NCBI RefSeq assembly: GCF_029852145.1
Contig: NC_079977.1
Span: 17,920,781 to 17,984,780, forward strand
Source of the DNA: Microplitis mediator
Taxonomy: Eukaryota; Arthropoda; Insecta; Hymenoptera; Braconidae
Direction of reading: 5' to 3'
Length of the DNA: 64,000 bases
The stretch's first letter is position 1, and every line of letters starts with the position of its first letter. Shown piece by piece: positions 53,765-64,000 of this stretch. Position numbers and translations under genes: made by a program. The notes under the pieces are model-generated. The model saw only the letters and a list, made by a program, of their open reading frames with translations. It did no database searches and was not told the DNA's origin.

Positions 53765-56342
53765 TTTTATTATTACATATATTTAACTGATTATCAATAA
53801 AAAATAAAAAAAAAATTAAGAATTAATAAAATAACAAAAAAATTATCAACTTAAAAAAATAAAAATTTAATTAATTACTAATTACGTTTGACGAAAAATA
53901 AAAATAATCACTCAGTTATTAAGAAATAAAAGTACAAATTAATAAATAATTTTAAAAAAATTTTAATTACGAAATATTGAGGTAAGTTCGGCAGTTTTTT
54001 ATTTTTAAATTTAAAAAAAAATTTGAATTTTTTATAAAATTTCGTAAATTTAAAAAATTGTTTGTAAATTTAATGAATTTTGTAAAAAAAATTCTCGAGT
54101 AAATTTTAAAAATTATTTTTTTTTAATTAAAAAAAAAATTACTATGAATAATTAATTAATAGAACAACGCCCATTTTTTTGGTAACTTTTTAAAAAATAA
54201 AAAAAAAAATCATGGAATTTTTTGTACTCAAAAACGAAATTTTTTTTTAAATTAATTTAAAAATAAAATTTTTCCTTACATGATTTTAATTTGTTTTTTA
54301 TACATTTAAATATATATTTATATATTTATATATCTATATATGTACATATTTATTGAGATAAAGAAGAATGTCAAAATTATCAACAGACACTTGTTGCGCT
54401 CAATTAAAAAATAAAAAAAATGACAATTCAAAATATATATGAAAAATAAAATAATTAATTACTGTAATATTCAATTATTAATTAATAATTTTATGTAATT
54501 ACTCACTTAATTAGTCGGTTTTTTTTAATATATAAATAAATATTTCCACAATAATTTTCTAGGTTACAATCACTTTTATTTATAGAATTCAATTTATTAA
54601 TTAATTATTGTCATTATTATTATTTTTATGGTGATTAATTTTTCTCATTAATTACATTTATATTTATTGATATAAAATTTATATTAAAATATTATAAAAG
54701 ATTATGTAAATAAATTTATTTTATAAAAATTTGTTATTAAAATTTTTTCGATTAGAAACTGGATCATATCTCATTCTCATATTTTGTATATATATGTATA
54801 TATGTGGTGACATGTGGAAATGTATGATAATGACATCTGATATTAAATATTTTAATGAAATTAATGTACAGACGACTGAATAATTTCAAAAACTACCGGT
54901 CACTGGTGTCTTATTATTTTGGCGCGAAAATTTAAAATTTGAATTTTTAGTTCTCTGTATTATATTTCCGCAGGAACAAGCAACCTGCAGTCACTACGTG
55001 ACTGCTCAAATATCACTAGTAAATTTATAAAATACGCAGAAAAAAAGGATTTCTTGCCGCAACAAAATTTTAATTTGCACCAAGAAATTTCATGCATTAT
55101 CATTTAAATAAAAAAATTGTCGCGGAGCGAGAAAATATTTTTTTGGTCAAGAAATAATTCCTTGCACCAAGTAATTTTTTCTAGTTCTAAATAAATTTTT
55201 GTTTTCTATCCACAATGCAAAAAATTTCTTGGGGTAAGTAAAAATTTCCTTTAGGCGAGTAAAGAATTAGTGTGAACTGAATAAATCCCATTCAAAAATT
55301 TGAATCGGATTCAATCGGAAAATAATATTGTACGCCTCGGAAGTGAAGCGGAGAGGTTGTGCTTTATAACCAACCTGTCAAGGTCACACGATTTCCACTC
55401 ATTAAAGTGCATATATTTTTTTTCTATTACTCTTACACATTATGAAAAACACATCAATATAAAGCTGAAACACTAATAAATAATCCTGATACTTTTTTTA
55501 ATTTGTCTAATATGTATTAATATAAAAAAAAGTTCATTAAAAAAAATTTATCGTGGACGTCCATTAGTCTGTGGTTCAAAAAAACGGCGTGGTACGGATA
55601 TCTCGAGAACGACTTGACGAAACTACTTAATTTTTTTTTCAAAATTTTCAGAAATAAGCAAAGAAGGTTCCTTTCAAAAATCACTACTGTAGGCCTTCTC
55701 GTTTTTTTAAAAATAAATCATTACGGTTAAAACCGGCAATCTTACATGTAAACAAACACACACTGCCGCCATTTTTCATTAGGAATGTTCTCCTTATTTA
55801 TTTTTTTTACTTTTATTACCGTATATTTACCATGGAAATTTCTATGGGAAAAGAGCGGGATATTCAATTTTATTCGAAATTTAAATTAAAAAAAAAAACA
55901 TAACATGAGCGTTCGAGGCGTGCACTTTTGGATTTTCCAAATTTTTTTTTATTTTTATACACTTTTTCTGATTGAAACCGATTCATTCCGATTATACTCA
56001 ATCGGATACCAATCGGAATTCTTAACCAGGGAGATTCGATATAATTGCAAAGTATTAATTTTATATCCAGATGAAAACCTTGTGGAATAGAATTTATTAA
56101 AAAGTATTCAATTCTCATCTTTTTCAATACCTTCCAATGAGTATTTTTAATCAGGGAAGTCAAACATTATAGGGTTTGAAATAAAAGCGCGACTTCTATG
56201 ACAAAATCGCGGGATGTTTAAAAAAAATGAAATTAATTATATTTATAAGTTGAATAAAAATTCATAGCGAAAAAAATGAATTAATACTATAAAATAAATT
56301 TAATGATTAAAAATAAAATGACCGATTGATGACGTGTGCACT
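53765..56342. other. Intergenic DNA, 5' side of liprin-beta
   Basis: Very AT-rich and homopolymeric at 53765-54750. The liprin-beta promoter and 5' UTR should lie here (minus strand) but no element is recognisable. 55030-55260 has decayed inverted repeats (AAGAAATTTC). I see no supported gene. Confidence 0.45.
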
Positions 56343-57132
56343 AGACTGATTCAAAAAAATCGACTAATTTTTTTTTTCTTCATTATATCGACAATATTGT
56401 TGGAAATGACGAAAAAAAAAATACTGTGAAAGTTTGAGCTCTTAATATTAATATTAACAACTGCCGCATCGCTATTTTCTATTTCCCATTTAAATAACAT
56501 GGGAAAATTTATTTTTTAAGCTTTGGAATTTTGTAGCTCTCGGTGGGACCAATACTTTTAAATGTTCAAGACATATTCTTATGGGAAATTTTACGCTCTA
56601 TAAAAAAGGTCTCTTATAATTTTTCGATATTTTTATTTCTTCAAAAGTTATTCAAAGTTAAAGTTAGATTGACGATAAATTTCTAAATTTTTTAAATTTT
56701 TTGACGCAACCATCAACTTTATCGGAAAATTTTACAGGAAATTTTTTGTAAAGCATTTTATTTTCTATTAATTATCTCAGAGAAAATTTTCGATATTTCT
56801 CACAAGTCGTAAGTTATTTGCAATTAACTGAAAATTTAATATAATTAATTTTAAGCAACAAAATTTAGATTATTTAAGAAAATTTTCAGTTAACTGCAAA
56901 TAACATATGACTTAAGTGAAATATCGAAAATTTTTTCTGAGATAAGTTGTAGGAAATAAAATGCTCTATAAAAAATGTCCTTTAAAATTTTCCGATAAAG
57001 TTGATGGTTGCGTCAAAAAATTTAAAAAATGTAGAAAATTATCGTCAATCTAATTTTAACTTCGAATTACTTTCGAAGAAATATAAATATCGAAAAATTA
57101 TAAGAGAACTTTTTTGTAGAGCGTAAAATTTC
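56343..57132. mobile_element. Foldback MITE, AGACTGATTCAAAAAAATCG family, truncated right arm
   Basis: Left TIR at 56343. The left arm runs to about 56830, and the right arm starts at about 56870 (AACTGCAAATAACATATGAC) and stops at 57132 without reaching its TIR. Same family as 6089-6658, which is missing the other arm. Confidence 0.75.
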
Positions 57133-57752
57133 CCTTCACGTCCCCACTTCCTACAGCCCCGCCCGTACTGACAACATGACAGTTCAAAAATCTAGTTCCG
57201 GAAAGTAAGCACACAGATGTCGTTAGTGTATAAAATCTATATTACAATTGCTGAGTACATGTCATACATATATACATATATATAAATACATACGAAGACA
57301 AAAAAGTTAAGGACAAGATACACGAGTAAAATAATCAGCTGAAAATGGTCATACCGTAAATTCACATTACAACACACATCTTACTGACAAAACAATTATT
57401 TAAGAGCTAATTACCATCAGTTTGTTAATACAATCTAATTAATAAGTTCAAGTGCGTGCTAATAAGTTTATTTTATTATTTAAATAATAATTATTACTTA
57501 GTTATATTTTTTTTTTTCACCACAATATTGTTGATATTTTTTTCCCCCTCTTATTTTAATTCGCTTCCATTTTTCTTATCAAATTTAATTATTAATCAAT
57601 CAATCAATTTTTTATTAATTATTTTTCACTCTATCATTTAATTATTTTCATTATTTATAATAGTATTTATTAATCATTTTTTTTTACTTCTCTAGGTAGG
57701 TGAGGATTTAGATAATTATCGCTATTGATAAGGAGTAATTAAATAAACAGTA
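57133..57752 (+). promoter_or_regulatory. Probable EpsinR promoter and 5' UTR region
   Basis: 57133-57215 is a GC-richer patch (CCCACTTCCTACAGCCCCGC), followed by AT-rich DNA. TTACTTCTCTAG|GTAGGTGAGG at about 57695 looks like an acceptor, so a 5' UTR intron is possible. No TATA or initiator can be fixed. The call is by position. Confidence 0.35.
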
Positions 57753-58157
57753 ATGATGAATATGTGGAAAGTTCGAGAGCTCATGGATAAGGCGTAAGTT
57801 TTTATTTTTAAAAAAATTCTTTGAGTAACGTTCTTTATGACCTTGAAAAACGTGAGCCAGTATTTTGAATTTTTTGAGGCCTTGGTATGAAAAGGGAGAG
57901 AATTTGAGAGAAAAAAATTTTTTGGAAAAAAATGAATAAAATTTTTTGAAAGTACGTGCGAGGACGAGTAAAATGAGTACCCACATCGATATGTTACGAA
58001 AAACTAATAATTAGTCGTTTTTTTTGCTAATTAATTATTTATAGTTCTGGTAATTTTTCACTTTTTATGAGACTCAGAGTATGGTCATGTGGGTACTCGT
58101 TTTACTTGCCCTCGCACGCTGGGGACTAATACGGCATTTATTTAAATTTTATTTTTG

Positions 58158-58189
<32 letters not shown>

Positions 58190-59439
58190 CGTTTTTCAAA
58201 AAACGAATAGTATATTCTCGTTGTAGACTCAATTCTGCGTGAAACGAGTACCCACATCACTATGTTATAAAAAAGTTATAATAAGTGATGTTTTTTTTTT
58301 TCAATTAATTATTTAAAATTCTTGTAATTTTATTTTTTATCAGACTCAAAGTATAGTCATGTGGGTACTCGTTTTACTTGCCCTTGCATGCCGGTACTAA
58401 TAGCTAATTTTTTTAAATTTAATTTTTTAAAAATAACAAAACCAAAAAAAAGAAAATTAAGAAATTTCTTTTTGGAAGAACTAATGATATATTAAAGTTG
58501 TAGACTCAATACTGCGTAAAATGAGTACCCACATCGATATATAATGAAAAAGTCATAAGTCATCTTTTTTGTTGATTAATTATTTATAATTCTGGTAATT
58601 GTTTATTTTTTATGGGCCTCAGAGTATAGTCATGTGGGTACTCATTCCACTTGCCCTCGCACGCTGGGTACTAATAAGGCATTCATTTAAATTACATTTT
58701 TGTAAATGAAAAAAAAAAAAAAGTTTCGAGAAAATGATGATGATATTCGTGTCGTAGATTCAATTCTGCGTAGAATGAGTACCCGCAACCCTACTTTTGC
58801 TTCTGCTAATTTTTTGATTAGTTTGTAAAATAATAATTAATCATTACAATCAACTATTTTTATATTGATTCAAATGTATTGTTGTGGGTATTCATTCTAC
58901 TCGGCATGACATGCAGTAGCAAAATCCTAGACCAGAAAAACAAAATTTTCAATTAACTAAATTCATTAACTGATAATTTATTTAATGCCATATTTTTTTG
59001 TGTTAAAATGTTTTGATGTGGGCCTGAACTGCGGAAAATTAAATTATGCATCAAAATATACTACAAAACTTAAGCTTTCACGTAACTTCAAAATTACCAT
59101 TATTATTATGACCTGCTCTGCATAATTATTAGCATAACTTTCTACAAGTTTAATCAATTCTACTCTTCAATTTTATCTCATAACTCAATTTCGAACAAAT
59201 ACGAGCAAGAGAAACATTTTTATTGAAAATTATTTATTCTTCTTTTAAAAAAAAACATTTAATTTTTATTTTCAGGACGAATGTCGTCATGAATTATACA
59301 GAAACAGAAGCCAAAGTAAGGGAGGCTACAAATGATGACGCTTGGGGACCAACAGGTAATTAATTATTTAAAAAAAAAATAATTACTTAATTGAAAACAA
59401 ATAATGAAAATTTACTTGATGTTTCGATCAATTTGTGTT

Positions 59440-59470
<31 letters not shown>

Positions 59471-60418
59471 TTGGTTGATAAACAGGTGCTATGATGCAAG
59501 AACTTGCACAGGCAACATTTACTTACGAACAATTTCCTGAAGTTATGTCAATGCTTTGGAAACGTATGTTGCAAGAAAATAAACGTAATTGGAGGCGTAC
59601 CTACAAGGTAAATTTATCATATTTTTTTTTGTTTATATCTTAATATTTTTACATGACAAGGCAATACCGAGGGTATCATTAACAATTTTTTTTATTAAAC
59701 TCGGTAAATAACACAGAAGTAGTTATTTTTTTTTTGTGGTTTAATTTGTATACAAAATAAGTCAAATTTTTGAATTCGTCGGAAAATTTCCGAAACTTTA
59801 AGTACCCACATCAATAAGTTTAGTCGTGGGTCGATTTTGATTAAAATTTGCAATTTTTATTAGTTGATGATTAATGGGTAGTTTGAAAATGATGATCTTT
59901 TGGGATCATAGGGTTGTGGGTACTCATTTTACAGGGAATTTTATCAACTGTAAAAATAAAGATTCCACTTTCATTTTTATTTCGAAAATTTTTTTTTTTA
60001 TTTTTTTTTTTTTCGGAGTTTACTAAAATATAAAATCGAGGGTATACTGAAATTTGTGACACAATTGCCTGTAATTTGAGTACCCACATCAATAAGATTG
60101 GTCGTGTGTCGTTTTTTATTAAAATTTGCAATTTTTATTAATTGCTGATTAATGGATAATTTGAACTTGATGATTTCTTGGGATCATAGGGTTGTTGGTA
60201 CTCATTTTACAGAGAATTTGAACAGCTATTGAAATAATGTATTAATTATTACTTTATTTTCGTCATTTTGAAAATTTTTGGTCAGTTTTTTTACTGGTCT
60301 ATCAAAATAAAAAATCATGGGTTCATTTAAATTTCTGATACAATTATCTGTAGTTTGAGTACCCACATTCATATTTTTCAAAAAAGTACAAAATCAAACT
60401 CAAAAAAATATTTATGAC

Positions 60419-60457
<39 letters not shown>

Positions 60458-63400
60458 CAAAATTAAATATACTATTGGCTAGAAAATGTAATACCGAGTA
60501 AAATGAGTACCCGCATCTATATTTTTAATTCAAATATCAAAAATTTCAAAATGGTCGATGTAATTAACGAATTAATTAATTACCAATAACTTCATCAGAA
60601 CACATCGATGTTGGTACTCATTTAACTCGCCATGGCGAGCTCTTAAAGAGTATCTCGGTCACTTTTAAAAAAAAATTATTCCCTACCCAAAAATTACCAA
60701 AAACGTCCGCTTCGTTTTCCCAAATTTTTAGAATAGAAATCCATAATAAATGTTTTTCTATCTAGAGTCTCCTGTTGCTGAACTATTTAGTACGCAATGG
60801 GTCCGAGCGGGTAGTGACGTCATCTCGTGAGCATATTTATGACCTTCGGTCTCTGGAAAACTACACATTCGTCGACGAGATCGGCAAAGATCAGGGTATT
60901 AATGTACGGCATAAAGTGAGAGAATTGATAGAATTTATTCAGGACGACGATAAATTGAGGGACGAGCGTAAAAAAGCCAAGAAAAATAAAGATAAATATG
61001 TTGGGATGTCAAGCGACGCGATGGGAATGAATTTCCCTTCGGGTGACCGGTGGTCCGATAACCCAAAATGGCAGACTAATAAACAAAATGACACCCCGAC
61101 TTCAGCTTACAACGACTGGGGCGACACCAGGCGGAATTACGACGACACCAATAATTCAGATGATGGAGAGCGCGAAGATTCGGATAACGATAATAATGTC
61201 AACAATTCGCGGTCGCCAAAAAAAAATGATAACGTAAATAAAGATTTACGTGAGTCATTGGATACTTTAGATAAAATAAGAAAATTGACGGCCACAAATG
61301 TTTCGACTGGAGCGACAAATAATTCTCCAAGTCGTACTCGTCAACTAAAAAAAGTTGATCTGGGTGCGGCTGCGCACTATGGTCGTGATATTATTAACGA
61401 TAACAAAAAGGACAAAGATAAAGATAAAATAAAAGATAAAGATAAGGTTAAGGATAATGATATTGTCAATGTGGATAATAATAAAATTAGTAGTGAGAAA
61501 AGTAAAAATATATTTAATGATATTTTTGACTCGCAAAACAACGGAGGTTATGACGATGACTTTAATCCGAGAGACAGCGCTGAAAGCGGGAAAAATTTGA
61601 ACTTTGATTTCAATGCGACGTTTGATAAACAGGGGAAGGAAGAGGTTAAGACTGGAGGTAATGGTACGGATGAGTTTGCGGACTTTACCTCGGCGTTCAA
61701 TTCGGGAGTTACGATAGACAACTGGGCGGCGGGACCAACGGTAACGGCAGGAGATACGACGGGTGATTTGTTCGGGAACAATGCGGTTACGAGGAGCAAC
61801 AATAATAATACTGGTAAGTTTTTTTTATGTTTTGCGATATTTGAAGTTAAAAAATTTATAATGGAAGGTTTATATCGATATATCGAAGATTATTATCGAT
61901 ATATCAAAAGTTTATATCGATATATCGAAAGTTCATATCGATATATCGAAGGCCAATATCGATGCATCGACGATTGATGTGAATATATCGAAGATCATTA
62001 TCGATATATCGAAAGTTTATATCGATATAACGAAGGTCAATATCGATACATCGACGGTTGATGTGAATATATCGAAGATTATTATCGATATATCGAAGAT
62101 TATGATCGATATATCGAAAGTTTATATCGATATATCAAAGATCATTATCGACATATCGATATGAACTTTCGATATTTCAACGATTGATGTCAATATATCG
62201 AAGATTATTATCGATATACCGAAAGTTTATATCGATATATCGACGGTCAATATCGATATTTCGACGATTGATGTCAATATATCGAAGATTATTGTTGATA
62301 TATCGAAGATTGATACGGATATATCAAAGATTAATATCAATATATCAAAGAATAATATCGATACATCGAAGATTATTATTGATATATCGAGACTTTATAT
62401 CGATATATCGAAGGTCAATATCGATATATCGACGGTTGATGTCATTGTAACTCAATGTCAATGTATCAAATATTTACATCGATATATCGTAGATTGATAT
62501 CGATATATTAGAGATTGATATCGATATATTGAAGTTTTGTATCGATTACTCGGAGTTTAATATTGACAAAATTTACAGTCGATGTAGTAAATCTCAAAAT
62601 TCAGTCGAAAAAATGTCGAAACTTAATTCAGTTTATCAAAATATTATATCGAAGTTAAAAATCAATATATTTAAGTTTGAATTTAATATTATCGGAATTT
62701 GAAATCGAAATTCTAAATCGATAGATCTAAATGATATTTTGATATATAAATGTTCTGTACCGATATATCGGAGTTTTAAATCGATGTAGTGAAGCTTTAA
62801 TTCACCATTGTTAGACTTCGATATTAAAATTCGAATTCCCAGTATCGAAGAATAAAATCGATGTATCTTTATATCGAATTTGGACTTCGATACATCAAAT
62901 TTTCAATCGATACATTGACTTTTGACTCCGATAAATCGAATTTTGAATTGATATATAATGTCAAATATATATATTGAATTTTATATTGATATGTCGAACT
63001 AGAACTTCCACGTATCGAATAACAATAATTGTAAATCGAATTTTGAATCGATATGTCGAATAAGAACGTCGATATATCAAATAAGAAAGTCGATATATCG
63101 AATAAGAACGTCGATATATTGAACTTCGAATCGATATCTCGAATTAGAACTTCCACATATCGAATTAGAACATCGATGTATCGAATAACAGTTTCGTAAA
63201 TCGAATTTTGATACGATACATAGAATTACACTGTCGATACATCGAAAGAAAGCGTCAATATATCGAACTGTGAATCGATATCTCGAATTAGTACTTCCAC
63301 GTATCGAATTAGAACATCGATGTACCGAATTACAATTTCGTAAATCGAATTTTAAATCGATATATCAAATAAGAACGTCGACATATCAAAGAAAAAAGTC

Positions 63401-64000
63401 GATATATCGAATAAGAACGTCAATATATCGAACTTCGAATCGATATCTCGAATTAGAACTTCCACATATCGAATTAGAACATCGATGTATCGAATAACAG
63501 TTTCGTAAATCGAATTTTGGTACGATACATCGAATTACACTGTCGATACATCGAAAGAGAGCGTCGATATATCGAACTGCGAATCGATATCTCGAATTAG
63601 AACTTCCACGTATCGAATTAGAACATCGATGTATCGAATTACAATTTTGTAATCGAATTTAAAATATATCAAATAAGAACGTCGATATATCGAACTTCAA
63701 ATCGATATCTCGAACTTCAAATCGATATATCGAACTTTTTTTTATAAAAATTTTTTTTTCTCTTCTACAGGATTATCAACAGATTTATTATCAGATTTTG
63801 ACGGATTTAATTCATTTACCAATAATTCACAACAAAACGTCAATATTTTTAATAATTCTACACTTGACAACAGTGCCAATTTATTGTCATGTAAGTTACC
63901 ACCCATTAACCCTACAATTCATTCACTTTATCATCGGATAACCATAGATATTAACAAAGAATCCTTCCCTAGGTACAAACAATACCGGATTTTTATCTCC
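57753..64000 (+). CDS. lqfR: EpsinR / CLINT1-type ENTH adaptor, 5' part (cut by window edge)
   Basis: Exons: 57753-57793, 59276-59355, 59486-59607, 60766-61813, 63771-63890, and 63973 to beyond 64000. All have GT/AG borders and keep frame. The start ATGATGAATATGTGG allows three in-frame Met; the third (57762) is also possible. Residues about 4-150 form an ENTH domain (MWKVRELMDKATNVVMNY, then KRNWRRTYKSLLLLNYLVRN, then ERKKAKKNKDKYVG). The sequence is of epsin-R type, not classic epsin. A long charged region follows with DLGAAAHYGRD, then DEFADFTSAF, a likely clathrin/AP-1 adaptor-binding motif. In other animals this protein binds phosphoinositide at the trans-Golgi and endosomes and helps form clathrin vesicles. 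The reading frame past 61813 is intronic repeat, not protein. Confidence 0.94.
57794..59275. repeat. EpsinR intron 1 with paired GAGTACCCACA / TGTGGGTACTC array
   Basis: Three to four units of about 275 bp. Each carries GAGTACCCACATC (57975, 58237, 58519, 58778 variant) and then, about 110 bp on, ATGTGGGTACTC (about 58089, 58360, 58632, 58883 variant). After the inverse motif comes TTGCCCTCGCACGC-like DNA. A poly(A) run is at 58159-58187. The remainder to 59275 is plain. Confidence 0.9.
59356..59485. repeat. EpsinR intron 2 with (TTTA)n microsatellite
   Basis: Short intron of 130 bp. A TTTA tetranucleotide run occupies about 59438-59471, just before the acceptor. Confidence 0.85.
59608..60765. 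repeat. EpsinR intron 3 with the same paired motif
   Basis: AGTACCCACAT or a variant at about 59801, 60079, 60358 and 60505. Inverse GTTGTGGGTACTCATTT or a variant at about 59912, 60192 and 60612. Spacing is about 280 bp per pair. It also contains a poly(T) run at 60421-60457. Confidence 0.88.
61814..63770. repeat. EpsinR intron 4, TATCGATATATCGA satellite
   Basis: Almost the whole intron is built from TATCGATATATCGAA-like words (about every 20-30 bp at 61870-62560). From about 63000 it becomes a higher-order unit with TCGAATTAGAACTTCCACRT and AATCGATATCTCGAATTAGA, repeated about every 140-160 bp. Open frames across it are artefacts of the repeat. Confidence 0.92.

Noticed and set aside
61814..61977. 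Extension of the EpsinR exon into tyrosine-rich YRYIE repeats
   Set aside because: A good donor (CTG|GTAAGT) at 61813 joins in frame to 63771. The extension is translation of the intronic ATCGATAT satellite.
61979..63497. Several ORFs encoding isoleucine/serine/tyrosine/arginine repeats (DISKIIIDIS, SIYRRL, STYQ types)
   Set aside because: All are frames of the same intronic repeat, on both strands.

Overview
The window is nuclear DNA of an insect, very AT-rich and dense in short inverted-repeat transposons. The proteins I can identify (EpsinR, liprin-beta, a divergent ionotropic receptor) have insect-type sequences. The general look (AT-rich DNA, palindromic MITEs, a possible PRANC-type fragment) suggests a hymenopteran, plausibly a braconid-like parasitoid wasp. 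That placement is inference and was not tested.

Layout. 1-4372: the 5' part of 28S, ITS2, 5.8S, ITS1 and a complete 18S rRNA gene, all on the minus strand, followed by a GC-richer upstream spacer to about 4980. 4981-34649: a gene-poor transposon landscape. It holds long palindromic foldback elements, a segmental duplication carrying two copies of an unrecognised two-exon gene (10562-11722 and 22496-23656, minus), a third shorter and incomplete paralogue with a signal peptide (27826-28416, minus), and two or three small ORFs or gene remnants on the plus strand. 34650-37074: a complete three-exon divergent ionotropic receptor gene (minus, 691 codons before the stop). 38692-53764: liprin-beta (minus), rebuilt exon by exon, with an apparent alternative promoter and N-terminus. 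57753 to the window edge: EpsinR/CLINT1 (liquid facets-Related; plus), the first six exons. Liprin-beta and EpsinR are transcribed divergently from an AT-rich interval of about 4 kb.

Most notable pattern. Nearly every intron of liprin-beta is filled end to end by its own tandem repeat family: GAGTACCCACA units, ATCGAT units, a dimeric TGTACGGATGTACG unit, a roughly 107-bp unit containing a CTCF-like GCGCCATCTAGAGG core, and two different units of about 195 bp. The last intron instead holds two giant palindromes. Two of these motif classes (GAGTACCCACA and TATCGATA) recur in the introns of the neighbouring EpsinR gene. The TATCGATA and CTCF-like arrays look like clustered binding sites for chromatin-boundary factors known from other insects.

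The duplicated gene pair is the second item of interest. It has a fast-changing N-terminal block and a conserved C-terminal part, and each copy carries transposons that the other lacks.
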